Below, one piece after another: positions 50,785-60,803 of a stretch of 64,000 bases of DNA. The stretch spans positions 124,001-188,000 of the forward strand of contig CAZZCG010000003.1 of assembly GCA_964653145.1 (NCBI GenBank), in the 5' to 3' direction. Each line of letters begins with the position of its first letter. The first letter of the stretch is position 1. Source of the DNA: Pseudocalidococcus sp964653145. Lineage in GTDB: Bacteria > Cyanobacteriota > Cyanobacteriia > Thermosynechococcales > Thermosynechococcaceae. The notes under the pieces are model-generated. The model was not told the origin of the DNA. It ran no database searches and was given only the letters and a program-made list of their open reading frames with translations. A program made the position numbers and the translations under genes.

Positions 50785-50984
50785 TTGTAATTTTACCTTG
50801 CCCCAGGATGGGATCAGAAATTGGAACTGAACCCCCGTGACATCAGTCCACAAGGGAGGCCGGCAGTGGAATTGATGACTTGACCAGTAAAGTTCTGAAT
50901 ACTTTTACAGAAACCAACCACTCTGCATAAACCCGGCCAGAATTCGATTAAAAGACTAGGCGAAATCTTATTTGGGGCAAAACA

Positions 50985-51641
50985 GTGAAGCAATTTTTTG
51001 GCATCTCCCTTGGGGCCATCGTCGGCGTGGGGAGCCTGGTTTTTTCCACGATTGCCTTGGCCAACCCTACCCCAGTGATCTCAGAATCGCCCCAATCCCG
51101 TCAATACCAACTACTAGGACTCAGTTTTGAAACCCCCTGGGCCTTTTCCCCACCCGCAGCCATTACTGAAGGGGTAGCAGTGGTCTATCCACCCTCTGCC
51201 CGCCCCGGTGAACATGAACTCCTCGTGGGCCTGGTGGAAGTGCCGGGGATGGAAAGTGTCCTGGGAAATTTATCTCCCTCAGAACTCATGCATTGGTTAC
51301 GTCACAGTCTAGATTTGGCCCCAGCCTCCTCTGTGATTACCCCGGTTAGTCGCACCATTCTCGGCCGGCGGATTCAGGGGGAATCTTTAGTGAAAAATCC
51401 CGGAACCCCGATTTACCAAGAGGTTTATGTGGTGCGGCTCAGTCAAGGTGGGCGGTTGGCAATTAAGTTTGAGGCGGCGGATGCAGTGCCCTTGGCTCAG
51501 ATTGAAGCCGTGTTTACCCAGGTGGCAGCCAGTTTTCAGGAATTAGAACCCCGCTCACGGGCCTGGCGACAAAGTATGGAATGGTGGCGCACTTCCAACA
51601 CCCAAGCCCCTCAAGGGGCTAACCCATCTGTAAGGCGATAA
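50985..51641 (+). CDS. Exported hypothetical protein, cyanobacterial type
   Basis: 218 residues. A signal peptide (MKQFFGISLGAIVGVGSLVFSTIALA) is followed by a globular mature domain with GLSFETPWAFSPPAAITEGVAVVYPP and IYQEVYVVRLSQGGRLAIKFEA. No known active site. Its last 31 bp overlap the end of the convergent TolC-like gene. Confidence 0.65.
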   Translation: MKQFFGISLGAIVGVGSLVFSTIALANPTPVISESPQSRQYQLLGLSFETPWAFSPPAAITEGVAVVYPPSARPGEHELLVGLVEVPGMESVLGNLSPSELMHWLRHSLDLAPASSVITPVSRTILGRRIQGESLVKNPGTPIYQEVYVVRLSQGGRLAIKFEAADAVPLAQIEAVFTQVAASFQELEPRSRAWRQSMEWWRTSNTQAPQGANPSVRR

Positions 51642-53659
51642 CCCCCAATTTCATTGGCATAGCCCACTGACCGCTCCAGCACTGCTAAAGCCCGGTTGTA
51701 GTTCAAAATTGCCGTTAATAAATTCCCCTGGGCCTGGGTTAAGTCCGTTTCGGCATTGGTGACTTCCTGTTGTGTCCCTACTCCGGCCTGGAATCGCAAC
51801 CGAGATAACCGTAAGCCTTCCGTGGCACTGGTGAGGGCCGTGCGAGCCGTACCAATATTTTGTTTACTGGCCACGAGGGTGTTGTAGCCGCGTTCAATCT
51901 GAAACCGAATCTCATCCCGAGTACTGGCAAATTGTTCCGAGGCAATGGCCGCTAAACTTTCTTGGCGACCGGCACTGGCCCGAGCATTACCGCCATCAAA
52001 CAGCGCCAGACTAACCTGTAGGCCCACCGCATAGCCGTATTGAGCGGAAACGCTGTCGGTAAGTTCATCAAAGACATTGAAATTGGCAAAGGCTCCCACC
52101 TGAGGTTTGATCGCGGCTAAGGCCACCCGGCGATTTTGGAGGGCGATATTCCGTTGGGCAATCCGTTGTTCCAGTTCGACCCGGTTTTGAAAGGCGAGGG
52201 TAATGGTTTCTTCCAGGCTTAAGGTCCAATCCGGGCCAACACGCACCGCATCCGCCAAGGTCAGGTCAGTCTCTTGATTCAGGTTGAGGCGTTGGGCCAA
52301 TTGCCGGCGACTGGTTACTTGTAAATTTTCGGCCTGGTTTAAGTTTTGCTGGGCATTGGCAACATTGAGTTCGGCCTGGAGGACATCCAACAGCGTTCCC
52401 AGGCCAGCCCGTTCAAAGGCCACTGCATCCCGTAGGCTAATCTGGGCATTGGTGACCGCTGCTGCCCCAATTTGCTGCTGCACGTTGGCCTGTTGGGCGT
52501 TGAAATAGTCATTGGTAATATCCAAGACCAATTGATCCAATTGCCGCTGAACTTCTAAGGCAGACAGGCGAACCTGTTCTTGAGCGGCCTTGATTGCGCC
52601 GTCCCGACTGCCAGAAGTCCAAATACTGTAATTCAGGGTGATGCTGCTGTTAACAGTGTTACCGATGATCGTGCCGCCGGATGCATTGGTGGAAAAGTTG
52701 GCAAATCCTGGGACTGAATTGAAGCTTCCGGCATTTAGGGTTAAGGGGGAGAGGTTGATGGGGCGAAAGGCTGGGGGTGCTGCGGAGAGAGCTGCATTGG
52801 TTTGCAGTTGTTGAATTAACTGTTGCAGCTCTAAGTTTTGCTGATCATTAAAAGTGGTAATCTGAGGCCCTTGAAACCGCTGTTGCAACCGATTAATTTG
52901 GGTTTGCAGAATCCGGCTAGCCTCTTGTTGCTGTCCGGCTAATTGTTGTTGAGTTTGTTGGAGTTGCTGTTGTTGCAGTTGTAATTGTTGCTGTTGATTG
53001 AAGGGAAAGTTAATGAGCTGCCCTGTTGGTGGAACGCCCCGCCCCATGGTTGTTTGCCAGGCCAGACTGGGGAAAAGACCCGCTTCTGCTTGTTTAAGGG
53101 CTGCCCGTGCTTGCCGGAGTTGTTGCTCGGAAATTTGGAGTACAAGACTGTTGCGCACCCCGAGTTGAATCGCCTGCTGGAGGGTAATGGGTTTGGTTAC
53201 GTCAATCTCAACCTCAGGGGGGGTTGTCGGTAAGGTTAGTGGATTTGGGCTGGGGTTGAGGGGAATAAGGTCTGGAGTTGGAATGGGCTCAGTTGAAGTA
53301 GTGAGGGGAACTTCTTCGGGGCCTGGACTAGGGTTAGGGGTAGCAGCTGACTGTCCTTGGGCAATTTTGGGTTCAGGGGCCTGGACAGTAAGACTGCCAA
53401 AAGTAGGGTCAGACTCTGTGGTATTTAGTTGTAACTCTAATGATGCCGTTTCTTTGGGGTTAGGCTCGGGGCTAAGGTTTGAAGGGATGGGCTCTGAGGA
53501 AACTGTTAAAGCTATAATCCCGGACGGCTCTGATGCTGCGGGTTTGGATAAAGTTGCCAGGGCTTGTTGAGAAATGCCAAGGCAGACCAATGGTGAAATG
53601 GCGATTCCTTTGCACACCAGGCCAGCCCAATCTTGCCTAGACATCTTACTGAGATGCAT
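51611..53659 (-). CDS. TolC-family outer-membrane efflux protein
   Basis: 682 residues from the ATG at 53659, chosen because it puts a signal peptide at the front (GLVCKGIAISPLVCLGISQQALA); an upstream ATG at 53731 would add 24 unlikely residues. A P/T/E-rich linker of about 130 residues precedes two OEP repeats (QAIQLGVRNSLVLQ and LEETITLAFQNRVELEQ). A glutamine-rich coiled segment with QQQ runs (about residues 230-300) is unusual. It is a channel for type I secretion or RND efflux. The 3' end overlaps the convergent neighbour by 31 bp. Confidence 0.88.
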   Translation of the reverse strand: MHLSKMSRQDWAGLVCKGIAISPLVCLGISQQALATLSKPAASEPSGIIALTVSSEPIPSNLSPEPNPKETASLELQLNTTESDPTFGSLTVQAPEPKIAQGQSAATPNPSPGPEEVPLTTSTEPIPTPDLIPLNPSPNPLTLPTTPPEVEIDVTKPITLQQAIQLGVRNSLVLQISEQQLRQARAALKQAEAGLFPSLAWQTTMGRGVPPTGQLINFPFNQQQQLQLQQQQLQQTQQQLAGQQQEASRILQTQINRLQQRFQGPQITTFNDQQNLELQQLIQQLQTNAALSAAPPAFRPINLSPLTLNAGSFNSVPGFANFSTNASGGTIIGNTVNSSITLNYSIWTSGSRDGAIKAAQEQVRLSALEVQRQLDQLVLDITNDYFNAQQANVQQQIGAAAVTNAQISLRDAVAFERAGLGTLLDVLQAELNVANAQQNLNQAENLQVTSRRQLAQRLNLNQETDLTLADAVRVGPDWTLSLEETITLAFQNRVELEQRIAQRNIALQNRRVALAAIKPQVGAFANFNVFDELTDSVSAQYGYAVGLQVSLALFDGGNARASAGRQESLAAIASEQFASTRDEIRFQIERGYNTLVASKQNIGTARTALTSATEGLRLSRLRFQAGVGTQQEVTNAETDLTQAQGNLLTAILNYNRALAVLERSVGYANEIGGYRLTDGLAP

Positions 53660-53731
53660 GCCGTTGCTCACCCTCACCCTCAAACACAATGCCAACTGGG
53701 AAAAGAACATTTTTTTATGGAAATGAACCAT

Positions 53732-54057
53732 TAGGACTGACGTAGCCCCCAGCTCCCAGTTGCCTTATCACACACCTTATTCTGCCAAACTCTAACACGT
53801 CCACTGGGTCTCCGGTAAGCACCATGGACACAATTCCCTCGGCTGGGCTTGGCTTGGACTAGGACGGCTTGGTAAGTTGGAAGCCATTACGCCGCAAGGA
53901 GTGGGGGTAACACCTCCGGCTTGAAAAAATATATTGTTTCCAGAAGTGTTAAAATGGTTACTGAATCTCTGCATTCCTTGCTTGGCCTGGGTTTTCTCTA
54001 AGTTTTAGCAAGATTTTTTGCCGTATTTCCCGCCCCGCGTATACAACGGATAGCTCT
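53732..54057. other. Intergenic region upstream of gyrA
   Basis: 326 bp between the divergent TolC-like gene and gyrA. It must contain the gyrA promoter. I see no RNA gene; a minus-strand short frame lacks any family pattern. Confidence 0.4.
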
Positions 54058-56631
54058 ATGACCTTTGCCTCGGATGCCACGCCAGAGAGGATAATTTCCA
54101 CCGAGTTACGGGAAGAAATTTCTCGTTCCTATCTCGAATACGCCATGAGTGTGATTGTCGGTCGGGCTTTGCCGGATGCACGGGATGGCTTAAAACCAGT
54201 TCATCGGCGAATTTTGTACGCGATGCATGAGCTAGGGCTAAGTGCAGATCGCCCGTTTCGGAAGTGCGCCCGTGTTGTTGGGGAAGTCCTGGGTAAATAT
54301 CATCCCCACGGTGATACGGCGGTTTACGATGCCCTCGTGCGGATGGCCCAAGACTTTTCCATGCGGCATCCCCTGATCAATGGTCACGGTAATTTTGGCT
54401 CCATTGACAATGACCCACCGGCCGCAATGCGGTATACCGAATGTCGGTTACAAGCACTGACCAGTGACGCGCTCCTGCAAGACATCGAACAGGAAACCGT
54501 TGACTTTGGCGATAACTTTGACGGCTCACAACAAGAACCCCTGGTGATGCCAGCCCGGATTCCCCAGCTATTGCTCAATGGTTCCTCGGGGATTGCGGTC
54601 GGGATGGCCACCAATATTCCGCCCCATAACCTGGGTGAAATTATCGATGGGGTGATTGCCCTGATCGAAAATCCTGAGATTACGGATCTGGAGTTGATGC
54701 AATACATTCCAGGCCCCGACTTTCCGACGGGCGCGCAAATTTTGGGCCGAGCCGGGATTCGGGATGCCTACCTGACTGGGCGTGGCTCTGTGACGATGCG
54801 GGCTGTGGCCAACATTGAAACCCTGGAAAACCCAGGCCGACCCTCCCGGGAAGCGATCATCATTACCGAATTGCCCTACCAGACCAATAAAGCCGCCTTG
54901 ATGGAGAAAATTGCTGAACTGGTCAACGACAAAAAACTCGAGGGCATTTCCGATATCCGCGACGAAAGCGACCGGGATGGGTTGCGGATGGTAATAGAAC
55001 TGAAGCGCGATGCTTATCCTCGGGTAGTGCTGAATAACCTGTTTAAGCAAACCCCACTGCAAATGAACTTTGGGGCCAATATGCTGGCGCTGGTGAACGG
55101 AGAACCCCAACTTCTGACGCTAAAACGGTTTTTGGAGGTTTTTCTCGACTTTCGCGAAGAAGCCATTGCCCGCCGTACCCGCTATAACCTCCGCAAAGCT
55201 GAGGAACGGGATCATTTGCTCCAGGGGTTATTGATTGCCCTGGAAAACCTAGATGCGGTGATTCAATTGATTCGGGGATCTGGAGATACGGGCCTGGCGC
55301 GGCAAGAATTGATGCAGGTTTATGGGCTGAGTGAACTCCAGGCCGATGCCATTCTTCAAATGCAATTGCGGCGACTCACAGCCCTGGAAGCGGAAAAAAT
55401 TCAACGGGAACACGAAGATCTCCAGGCCCAGATTGCGGATTTGCGGGATATTTTGGAGCGCCGGGAACGGGTTCTAGACATTATCACCACCGAAGTCACC
55501 CAAATCAAAGCCAAGTTTGCCTCGCCCCGGCGATCTGTCATTATTCAGGATGATGGCGAACTGTTGACCAAAGACCTAATTGCCAACGAGAAATCGGTTA
55601 TTTTGGTCACCCAGCAGGGTTACATCAAACGGATGCCCGTGGATACCTTTGAAGCCCAAAGTCGGGATGGTCGCGGTCGGAAAGGGGCACAAATTAAAGA
55701 GGATGATCAGGTCGAGCATTTCTTTGGTTGCAACGATCACGATCAAATCCTCTGCTTCAGTGATCGGGGTGTGGTTTATGCCATACCGGCCTATCAAATC
55801 CCCATTGGCTCCCGCAATGCCCGCGGAACACCGATAGTCCAACTGCTGCCAATTCCCCGTGAAGAAAAAATTACCTCAGTCATTGCTGTCCAGGAATTTA
55901 GTGATGATGAGTTTTTGGTCATGCTCACTACCAAGGGCTACATCAAAAAAACGGCCTTGGCAGCATTCAGTAACATCCGCTCCAATGGTTTAATTGCCAT
56001 TTCCTTGGAAGAAGGGGATCAACTCCGCTGGGTACGGCGGGCCAAAGTTTCGGATAGCATCATCATCGGCTCTCGGGCGGGGATGGCGATTCATTTTCGA
56101 GCCAGTCACGACCAACTCCGACCCTTGGGACGAGCCACGCGGGGTGTAAAATCCATGGCGTTACGGACTGGGGATGAATTGGTGGGGATGGATATTATTC
56201 CGGCTGAAGTCATTGCCACCTTTGCCGACCAGGCCGAAATAGATGTCCCGGAAACAGAGGATACGGAAGCGGTGACTAGCTATCCTGGCCCCTGGGTGTT
56301 AGTGGTGACCACCAATGGCTTTGGCAAACGGGTTCCGGTCAATCAGTTCCGCTTACAAAACCGAGCAGGCCTGGGACTGATGGCCACAAAATTTAAATCC
56401 AAAACCACGGCGGATCAGTTGGCGGCTTTGCGGGTGGTAAATCTGGATGATGAATTGATGATTGTCACCAGTCGCGGGATCATTATTCGCCAGGCCGTGA
56501 ATGTGATTTCTTCCCAATCTCGTTCAGCTACGGGGGTGCGGTTGCAACGCCTAGATGAAGATGATGCGATTGTCACCGCGGCGATTGTGCCCCCAGGCAG
56601 CATGGAAATGGGCGACTCTGAAGAAGAGTAA
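54058..56631 (+). CDS. gyrA: DNA gyrase subunit A
   Basis: 857 residues. The winged-helix catalytic core has GRALPDARDGLKPVHRRILYAMHELG and the active-site tyrosine in AAMRYTECRL (about residue 122). The C-terminal beta-pinwheel contains QSRDGRGRKG at the position of the GyrA box (canonical QRRGGKG), a diverged form. The subunit cuts and rejoins DNA during ATP-driven negative supercoiling. It ends in an acidic tail GDSEEE. A topoisomerase IV paralogue is the only alternative. Confidence 0.93.
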   Translation: MTFASDATPERIISTELREEISRSYLEYAMSVIVGRALPDARDGLKPVHRRILYAMHELGLSADRPFRKCARVVGEVLGKYHPHGDTAVYDALVRMAQDFSMRHPLINGHGNFGSIDNDPPAAMRYTECRLQALTSDALLQDIEQETVDFGDNFDGSQQEPLVMPARIPQLLLNGSSGIAVGMATNIPPHNLGEIIDGVIALIENPEITDLELMQYIPGPDFPTGAQILGRAGIRDAYLTGRGSVTMRAVANIETLENPGRPSREAIIITELPYQTNKAALMEKIAELVNDKKLEGISDIRDESDRDGLRMVIELKRDAYPRVVLNNLFKQTPLQMNFGANMLALVNGEPQLLTLKRFLEVFLDFREEAIARRTRYNLRKAEERDHLLQGLLIALENLDAVIQLIRGSGDTGLARQELMQVYGLSELQADAILQMQLRRLTALEAEKIQREHEDLQAQIADLRDILERRERVLDIITTEVTQIKAKFASPRRSVIIQDDGELLTKDLIANEKSVILVTQQGYIKRMPVDTFEAQSRDGRGRKGAQIKEDDQVEHFFGCNDHDQILCFSDRGVVYAIPAYQIPIGSRNARGTPIVQLLPIPREEKITSVIAVQEFSDDEFLVMLTTKGYIKKTALAAFSNIRSNGLIAISLEEGDQLRWVRRAKVSDSIIIGSRAGMAIHFRASHDQLRPLGRATRGVKSMALRTGDELVGMDIIPAEVIATFADQAEIDVPETEDTEAVTSYPGPWVLVVTTNGFGKRVPVNQFRLQNRAGLGLMATKFKSKTTADQLAALRVVNLDDELMIVTSRGIIIRQAVNVISSQSRSATGVRLQRLDEDDAIVTAAIVPPGSMEMGDSEEE

Positions 56632-56663
56632 ATTTCAGGTTTAACTCCCGACTTAATACCTCT

Positions 56664-57488
56664 TTAGGATTGTTGGGGAGGTTTTACTTCGGTGTAACCG
56701 CCTCGCCAGGCCCAAATTAGGCCTCCTAAACCCACGCCAATAAACAATAAACTCATCACCTGGGCGATGCGTACAGGCCCCAACATCAAGCTATCGGTTC
56801 GTAGCCCTTCAATCCAGATTCGCCCCAGACCGTAGCCCAAGGCATAGATAAAAACAATGGTTCCCGGCCTAGCCTGGGGGAAACGATAAAAAAACCAGAG
56901 CAAAATGCCGAATAATCCAAGATTCCAGAGGGATTCGTAAAGAAAAGTGGGGTGATAGAAGCTGACGTCCCGCAAACCAGGGGGCCGCCGAGTTGGGGGA
57001 ATATAGAGTTTCCAAGGCAAGTCTGTGGGGGCACCAAAGGCCTCGGAGTTAAAAAAGTTACCCCACCGCCCCATGGCCTGGCCCAGAATTAATGAGGGCG
57101 CGACCACATCCAGTAACTGCCAAAGAGAAACGCGTCGGACCTTACTAAAAATGATCGTTGCCAGCAGCCCCCCAAAAATGGCTCCATGAATAGCAATCCC
57201 CCCCTGCCAGACTTGGATAATTTGATCTAGATGGTTTTGATAGTAGTCCCACTCAAAGGCAACATAGTAGAGCCGCGCCGCTGGAACTGCTGCTAAGACT
57301 AAAACAATAGCTAAGTCTGGAATTAGATCCGGGTCTAAATGACGGCGGCGGGCCAGGTGCTGCGAAAGGCCAATGCCAATAAATACGGCGGTGGCAATGA
57401 TCAAGCCATACCAGCGCAAACTAATGGGGCCAAGGTCTAGGGCTGGGCCAGGGGAGGTAAACACAACACTGAAGGGGAGCGGAATCAT
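56664..57488 (-). CDS. lgt: Prolipoprotein diacylglyceryl transferase
   Basis: 274 residues, seven membrane helices, with the Lgt signature GRWGNFFNSEAFG (about 143-155) and HGAIFGG, which contains the essential histidine region. It transfers diacylglycerol from phosphatidylglycerol to the lipobox cysteine of preprolipoproteins in the inner membrane. It is followed convergently by the gyrA end and lies 9 bp downstream of murD in the same direction. Confidence 0.95.
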   Translation of the reverse strand: MIPLPFSVVFTSPGPALDLGPISLRWYGLIIATAVFIGIGLSQHLARRRHLDPDLIPDLAIVLVLAAVPAARLYYVAFEWDYYQNHLDQIIQVWQGGIAIHGAIFGGLLATIIFSKVRRVSLWQLLDVVAPSLILGQAMGRWGNFFNSEAFGAPTDLPWKLYIPPTRRPPGLRDVSFYHPTFLYESLWNLGLFGILLWFFYRFPQARPGTIVFIYALGYGLGRIWIEGLRTDSLMLGPVRIAQVMSLLFIGVGLGGLIWAWRGGYTEVKPPQQS

Positions 57489-57497
57489 GACAATACC

Positions 57498-58895
57498 CTA
57501 GGGGAGTTCGGTGGGGCAGAGTTGCCGGAAATGCTCCCCCCGTTCTTCAAAATTTCGATACTGATCAAAACTGGCACAGGCAGGGGAAAAAAGGATGGTT
57601 TTAGCTGCCAGGCCTGGGGCAATTTCCATGGCTTTTTGGATCGCAGTAGGCAATGTTTGCACATTTTCCCAATTGATATACCCGATTTGGGTTAACAACT
57701 GGCTAAATTCTTGGGCCGCATCCCCGATCAGTAAAACCTGCACCACTTTAGTTTGAATCAGGCGTAACCAGGCCTCGGCTTGTCCTTTTTTACTTTGTCC
57801 CCCAGCAATTAAGATCACTGGCCCCGAGACTGCCTGGAGGCCAATTTCCGCCGCGTCGTAGTTGGTGGCTTTACTGTCATTAATAAAGTCAATGCCCTGC
57901 CAGGTGCAAATTCGCTCCAGCCGATGGGGAACCCCTGGAAAGGTTTTAATCCCGGTGACCATGGCCTGGAGATCGATACCAGCTAAGTGAGCAGCGGCAA
58001 CCGCTAGGAGCAAATTCTGTTGATTGTGAACACCGGGCATCGCTAAAGCCGAAATAGGAAACAGCTTTTCCGACTGCACCATTACCCACCCTTGCTCCAG
58101 ATAAACCCCCCGTTCTTGACCACCGGGTAAAGCTGCACTTCCTTGGGTACTAGTCCACCAGGCCTGGGGATAGCGGGCTTGTAAATGGTTGCGAAGGTAG
58201 GGATCATCGGCATTTAAAACTGGATACTCCGCTTGATCCAAGAGTAAGCATTTGGCCGAGCAATAATTCTCTAGGCTGCCATGGCGCTCGAGGTGATCCG
58301 GGGTAAAGGTTGTCCAGAGGGCAATTTTGGGTTGCAGGGTCGGGAGTGACTCCAATTGATAACTACTGAGTTCGGCAATCACCCAATCTAGGTGGGGCTG
58401 GGTTGAATTGCGGCGGGCGACCTCACAAATGGAATACCCAATATTGCCGCAGGCGGGTGCATGCAGACCACTGGCCTGAAAAATGGCAGCGGTTAAGGCC
58501 GTGGTAGTGGTTTTGCCGTTGGTTCCTGTAATCCCCACCCAAGGAATCTGTTTCAAGGCTCGCCAGGCCAACTCTACTTCCCCAATTACCGGAATCCCTG
58601 CTGCTCTGGCCCCAACCAGGCCTGGTAGTCCCCAGGGAACACCTGGACTAATTACAATCAGGGTTGGATCTGGTAATCCTTGGCTGGCAGCGGTGGGGGG
58701 CCAGGAAAATTGCCAATCAAGTTCAACGTGAATTCCTTGGGCCCGTAACGTTTGGGCCTGGTGGCAGAGGTCAGCGGTGTTGCCCCGATCACTGAGAATT
58801 ACCTGCCATCCCTGTTGTTGCAGGAGTAAGGCTGCGGCTGAACCAGATTTACCTAGGCCGATGACATGGGCAACTGGAGGAGCGGCAACAGCCAT
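57498..58895 (-). CDS. murD: UDP-N-acetylmuramoylalanine-D-glutamate ligase
   Basis: 465 residues. N-terminal Rossmann-like UDP-binding domain (VIGLGKSGSAAALLL), ATP-binding GITGTNGKTTTT (about 118-129), the Mur catalytic loop around TFTPDHLERHGS and the C-terminal ligase domain (FINDSKATNYDA). It adds D-glutamate to UDP-MurNAc-L-Ala in peptidoglycan synthesis. It is an operon partner of lgt, 9 bp apart. Confidence 0.96.
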   Translation of the reverse strand: MAVAAPPVAHVIGLGKSGSAAALLLQQQGWQVILSDRGNTADLCHQAQTLRAQGIHVELDWQFSWPPTAASQGLPDPTLIVISPGVPWGLPGLVGARAAGIPVIGEVELAWRALKQIPWVGITGTNGKTTTTALTAAIFQASGLHAPACGNIGYSICEVARRNSTQPHLDWVIAELSSYQLESLPTLQPKIALWTTFTPDHLERHGSLENYCSAKCLLLDQAEYPVLNADDPYLRNHLQARYPQAWWTSTQGSAALPGGQERGVYLEQGWVMVQSEKLFPISALAMPGVHNQQNLLLAVAAAHLAGIDLQAMVTGIKTFPGVPHRLERICTWQGIDFINDSKATNYDAAEIGLQAVSGPVILIAGGQSKKGQAEAWLRLIQTKVVQVLLIGDAAQEFSQLLTQIGYINWENVQTLPTAIQKAMEIAPGLAAKTILFSPACASFDQYRNFEERGEHFRQLCPTELP

Positions 58896-58999
58896 AGAAT
58901 AAAGAAATCCTAGATTATTTTATTGAGACTAATTTACCATAATGGGGATCATTCCTTGGGAGTGACAGCTCGGCGCCTGCCCGCTTCTTTGTTATCGAT

Positions 59000-59449
59000 G
59001 TGCGAGAAAAAATCATGTTTGCCCACTTTCTAGCCTTTGCCTTAGCCGGTTTGGCCCCCGCACAAATATCCACCGCCGCCCCTGACCCGGCCTGGTTTGC
59101 CCGTCAACAACCCGATAGCAAAGTTGTGCGAGTAACGGCTGCCCAAGTCCAAAGCGAAGATATTGCCGGAACAGCCTTCCATACCCTGCGGATCCGAGCC
59201 ATGAATCAAACTGGGGGTAACGTTAACCGCATTGTTGTGAATTACGAAATCTATGCCCCCAATAGCCAACGGTTGGTGGCCGCTGGAAAGGCCAATTTAC
59301 AACCCCAAAATCTCCTACCCAATGAAGAAGCCCAGGCCCAGATTATGGTGGATCACGGCGGGCGCGTTCGGGTGACCTTGATCGAGTGGATCGGAGGCAA
59401 TGGTGCCTACAAAGACTTTGAACAAATGGAAACGATGCCCAGCTCCTAG
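59000..59449 (+). CDS. Exported hypothetical protein
   Basis: 149 residues, or 144 if the ATG at 59015 is used. A signal peptide (FAHFLAFALAGLAPAQISTAA) precedes a beta-sandwich-like domain with VRVTAAQVQSEDIAGTAFHTLRIRAMNQTGGNVNRIVVNYEIY, resembling FxLYD or DUF-type extracellular immunoglobulin-like domains. The function is unknown. It is divergent from murD. Confidence 0.65.
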   Translation: MREKIMFAHFLAFALAGLAPAQISTAAPDPAWFARQQPDSKVVRVTAAQVQSEDIAGTAFHTLRIRAMNQTGGNVNRIVVNYEIYAPNSQRLVAAGKANLQPQNLLPNEEAQAQIMVDHGGRVRVTLIEWIGGNGAYKDFEQMETMPSS

Positions 59450-59473
59450 GGGTTTAAAGTCAAAGGGCTAGGC

Positions 59474-60184
59474 TTAGCTGAATAAACTGCCTTGAGGATG
59501 CCAACTGTTGGGTTCTGGAGTGGGGGGTCGCTCCGGTTGGTTTGGCTTAAACATTCCTAGACCCCAGAGTAAGAGTCCACCACCGACAATACCGACTAAA
59601 ATTCCCCCTACCCCCACGAGCCAATACTTCGGCCCCATCAAGTTGGAGTCTGAGGCTGGGCCTGGGGTGGATTGAACAATTTTTAAGACGGGGGGAGATG
59701 GGAGGGAGGCATCCTTGCTAACCAGGGTCGGATCCAGATCAAGTTCTTCATTGGCAATGGTCACCGTGCTGGTTTTGGGAATCGACTTGATGCTGTGGAA
59801 ATCCACTGTGTCTAAGTATTTGATAAATTCTGCCTTTTCCATCGTGACGATTTCGTAGCTGAGTTTCACCTCATTAGCCAACAACAGCAAATCTCCATGG
59901 ATTAGATTCCGAGTCTTAATTCGGTCGCCCTTGAAGAAAATGCCATTGGCGCTGGGTTTTCCCTTGGCATTGCCATCAACAAGTCGATATTGATAGGTTT
60001 TCCCGTCAGCCTTGGGTAGGCGCAGAAGCAGGGCATGCTGTCGAGAAATTCCCGGAGACTCCACCACAATGGCATTGGATTTATCCCGACCGATGGAGTA
60101 CGTGGCGGCCTCTAGATGGATCGTCCGTTTTCCCCGGGTATCTTCAATAACCAGTAAATGATGCTCAGTTGCAGAGGGGGCCAT
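59474..60184 (-). CDS. FHA-domain protein with C-terminal membrane anchor
   Basis: 236 residues. The FHA phosphothreonine-binding domain (about 10-110) shows YSIGRDKSNAIVVESPGISRQHALL, with the key Arg, Ser and His. After a linker, one membrane helix (YWLVGVGGILVGIVGGGLLLWGLGMF, about 190-215) leaves a short proline-rich tail. It probably senses Ser/Thr-kinase signalling at the membrane. It follows a small conserved gene by 15 bp in the same direction. Confidence 0.82.
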   Translation of the reverse strand: MAPSATEHHLLVIEDTRGKRTIHLEAATYSIGRDKSNAIVVESPGISRQHALLLRLPKADGKTYQYRLVDGNAKGKPSANGIFFKGDRIKTRNLIHGDLLLLANEVKLSYEIVTMEKAEFIKYLDTVDFHSIKSIPKTSTVTIANEELDLDPTLVSKDASLPSPPVLKIVQSTPGPASDSNLMGPKYWLVGVGGILVGIVGGGLLLWGLGMFKPNQPERPPTPEPNSWHPQGSLFS

Positions 60185-60199
60185 GGAACACCAAAAAAC

Positions 60200-60577
60200 T
60201 TACGCTCCTGCAATATTACCGATTAATTGCCAGTTTCGTTCCTCCGTCAGGACTTGCTGTACTTGCCGATAGACTTGGGAGCAGTGGTTATTTCGACTGA
60301 GGGGAAGTTCTTCATTCTTAAAAACCACATCAACTTTGGTCACTTCTTGGCCGTCGTCGCTGTTTTCCGCCAGTTCGGCCTGGGGGGCATCATTCACCAA
60401 AACTTCAACCGTTACCAGTTGGGTCAGGGCTGAGCGACCGGGTATTTCTCTAGCTACGAGGTAAGCATCATCTCGGTGGAGTAACTCAAGATCACAGGCT
60501 TCGAGGGCCTTAGCCATTTCATCTTGAACCTGCTGTTTTGGGAGGGCAACCTTTAAATAATGCGTATAGCGAGCCAT
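60200..60577 (-). CDS. Conserved cyanobacterial hypothetical protein
   Basis: 125 residues (MARYTHYLKVALPKQQVQDEMAKALEACDLELLHRDDAYLVARE...). Alpha/beta small fold; the last third RNNHCSQVYRQVQQVLTEERNW is helical. No motif for catalysis. It lies upstream of, and in the same direction as, the FHA gene, suggesting shared transcription. Confidence 0.65.
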   Translation of the reverse strand: MARYTHYLKVALPKQQVQDEMAKALEACDLELLHRDDAYLVAREIPGRSALTQLVTVEVLVNDAPQAELAENSDDGQEVTKVDVVFKNEELPLSRNNHCSQVYRQVQQVLTEERNWQLIGNIAGA

Positions 60578-60803
60578 AGAACGGGTTCGTAGGTAAACAG
60601 TCAGGAAGGAGAAGACTTCTCACCCCATAATAACCAAGGGTGGATTGAATCGATAGTAAATCTAAGAATTACCTATGGATTTTTGTCAAGCTTTTATGCA
60701 TTTTCTACGAAGACGATTCATGCTGTTGTTGTTTTGGCTACATCCTGTTCACAAAATCCTCGCAAGCCCCATGGAAGTCTGGGGGTAAGGCTTAGGCTGA
60801 AGA

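Noticed and set aside
53792..53974. Small minus-strand gene upstream of gyrA
   Set aside because: No ribosome site or conserved pattern; composition looks intergenic.
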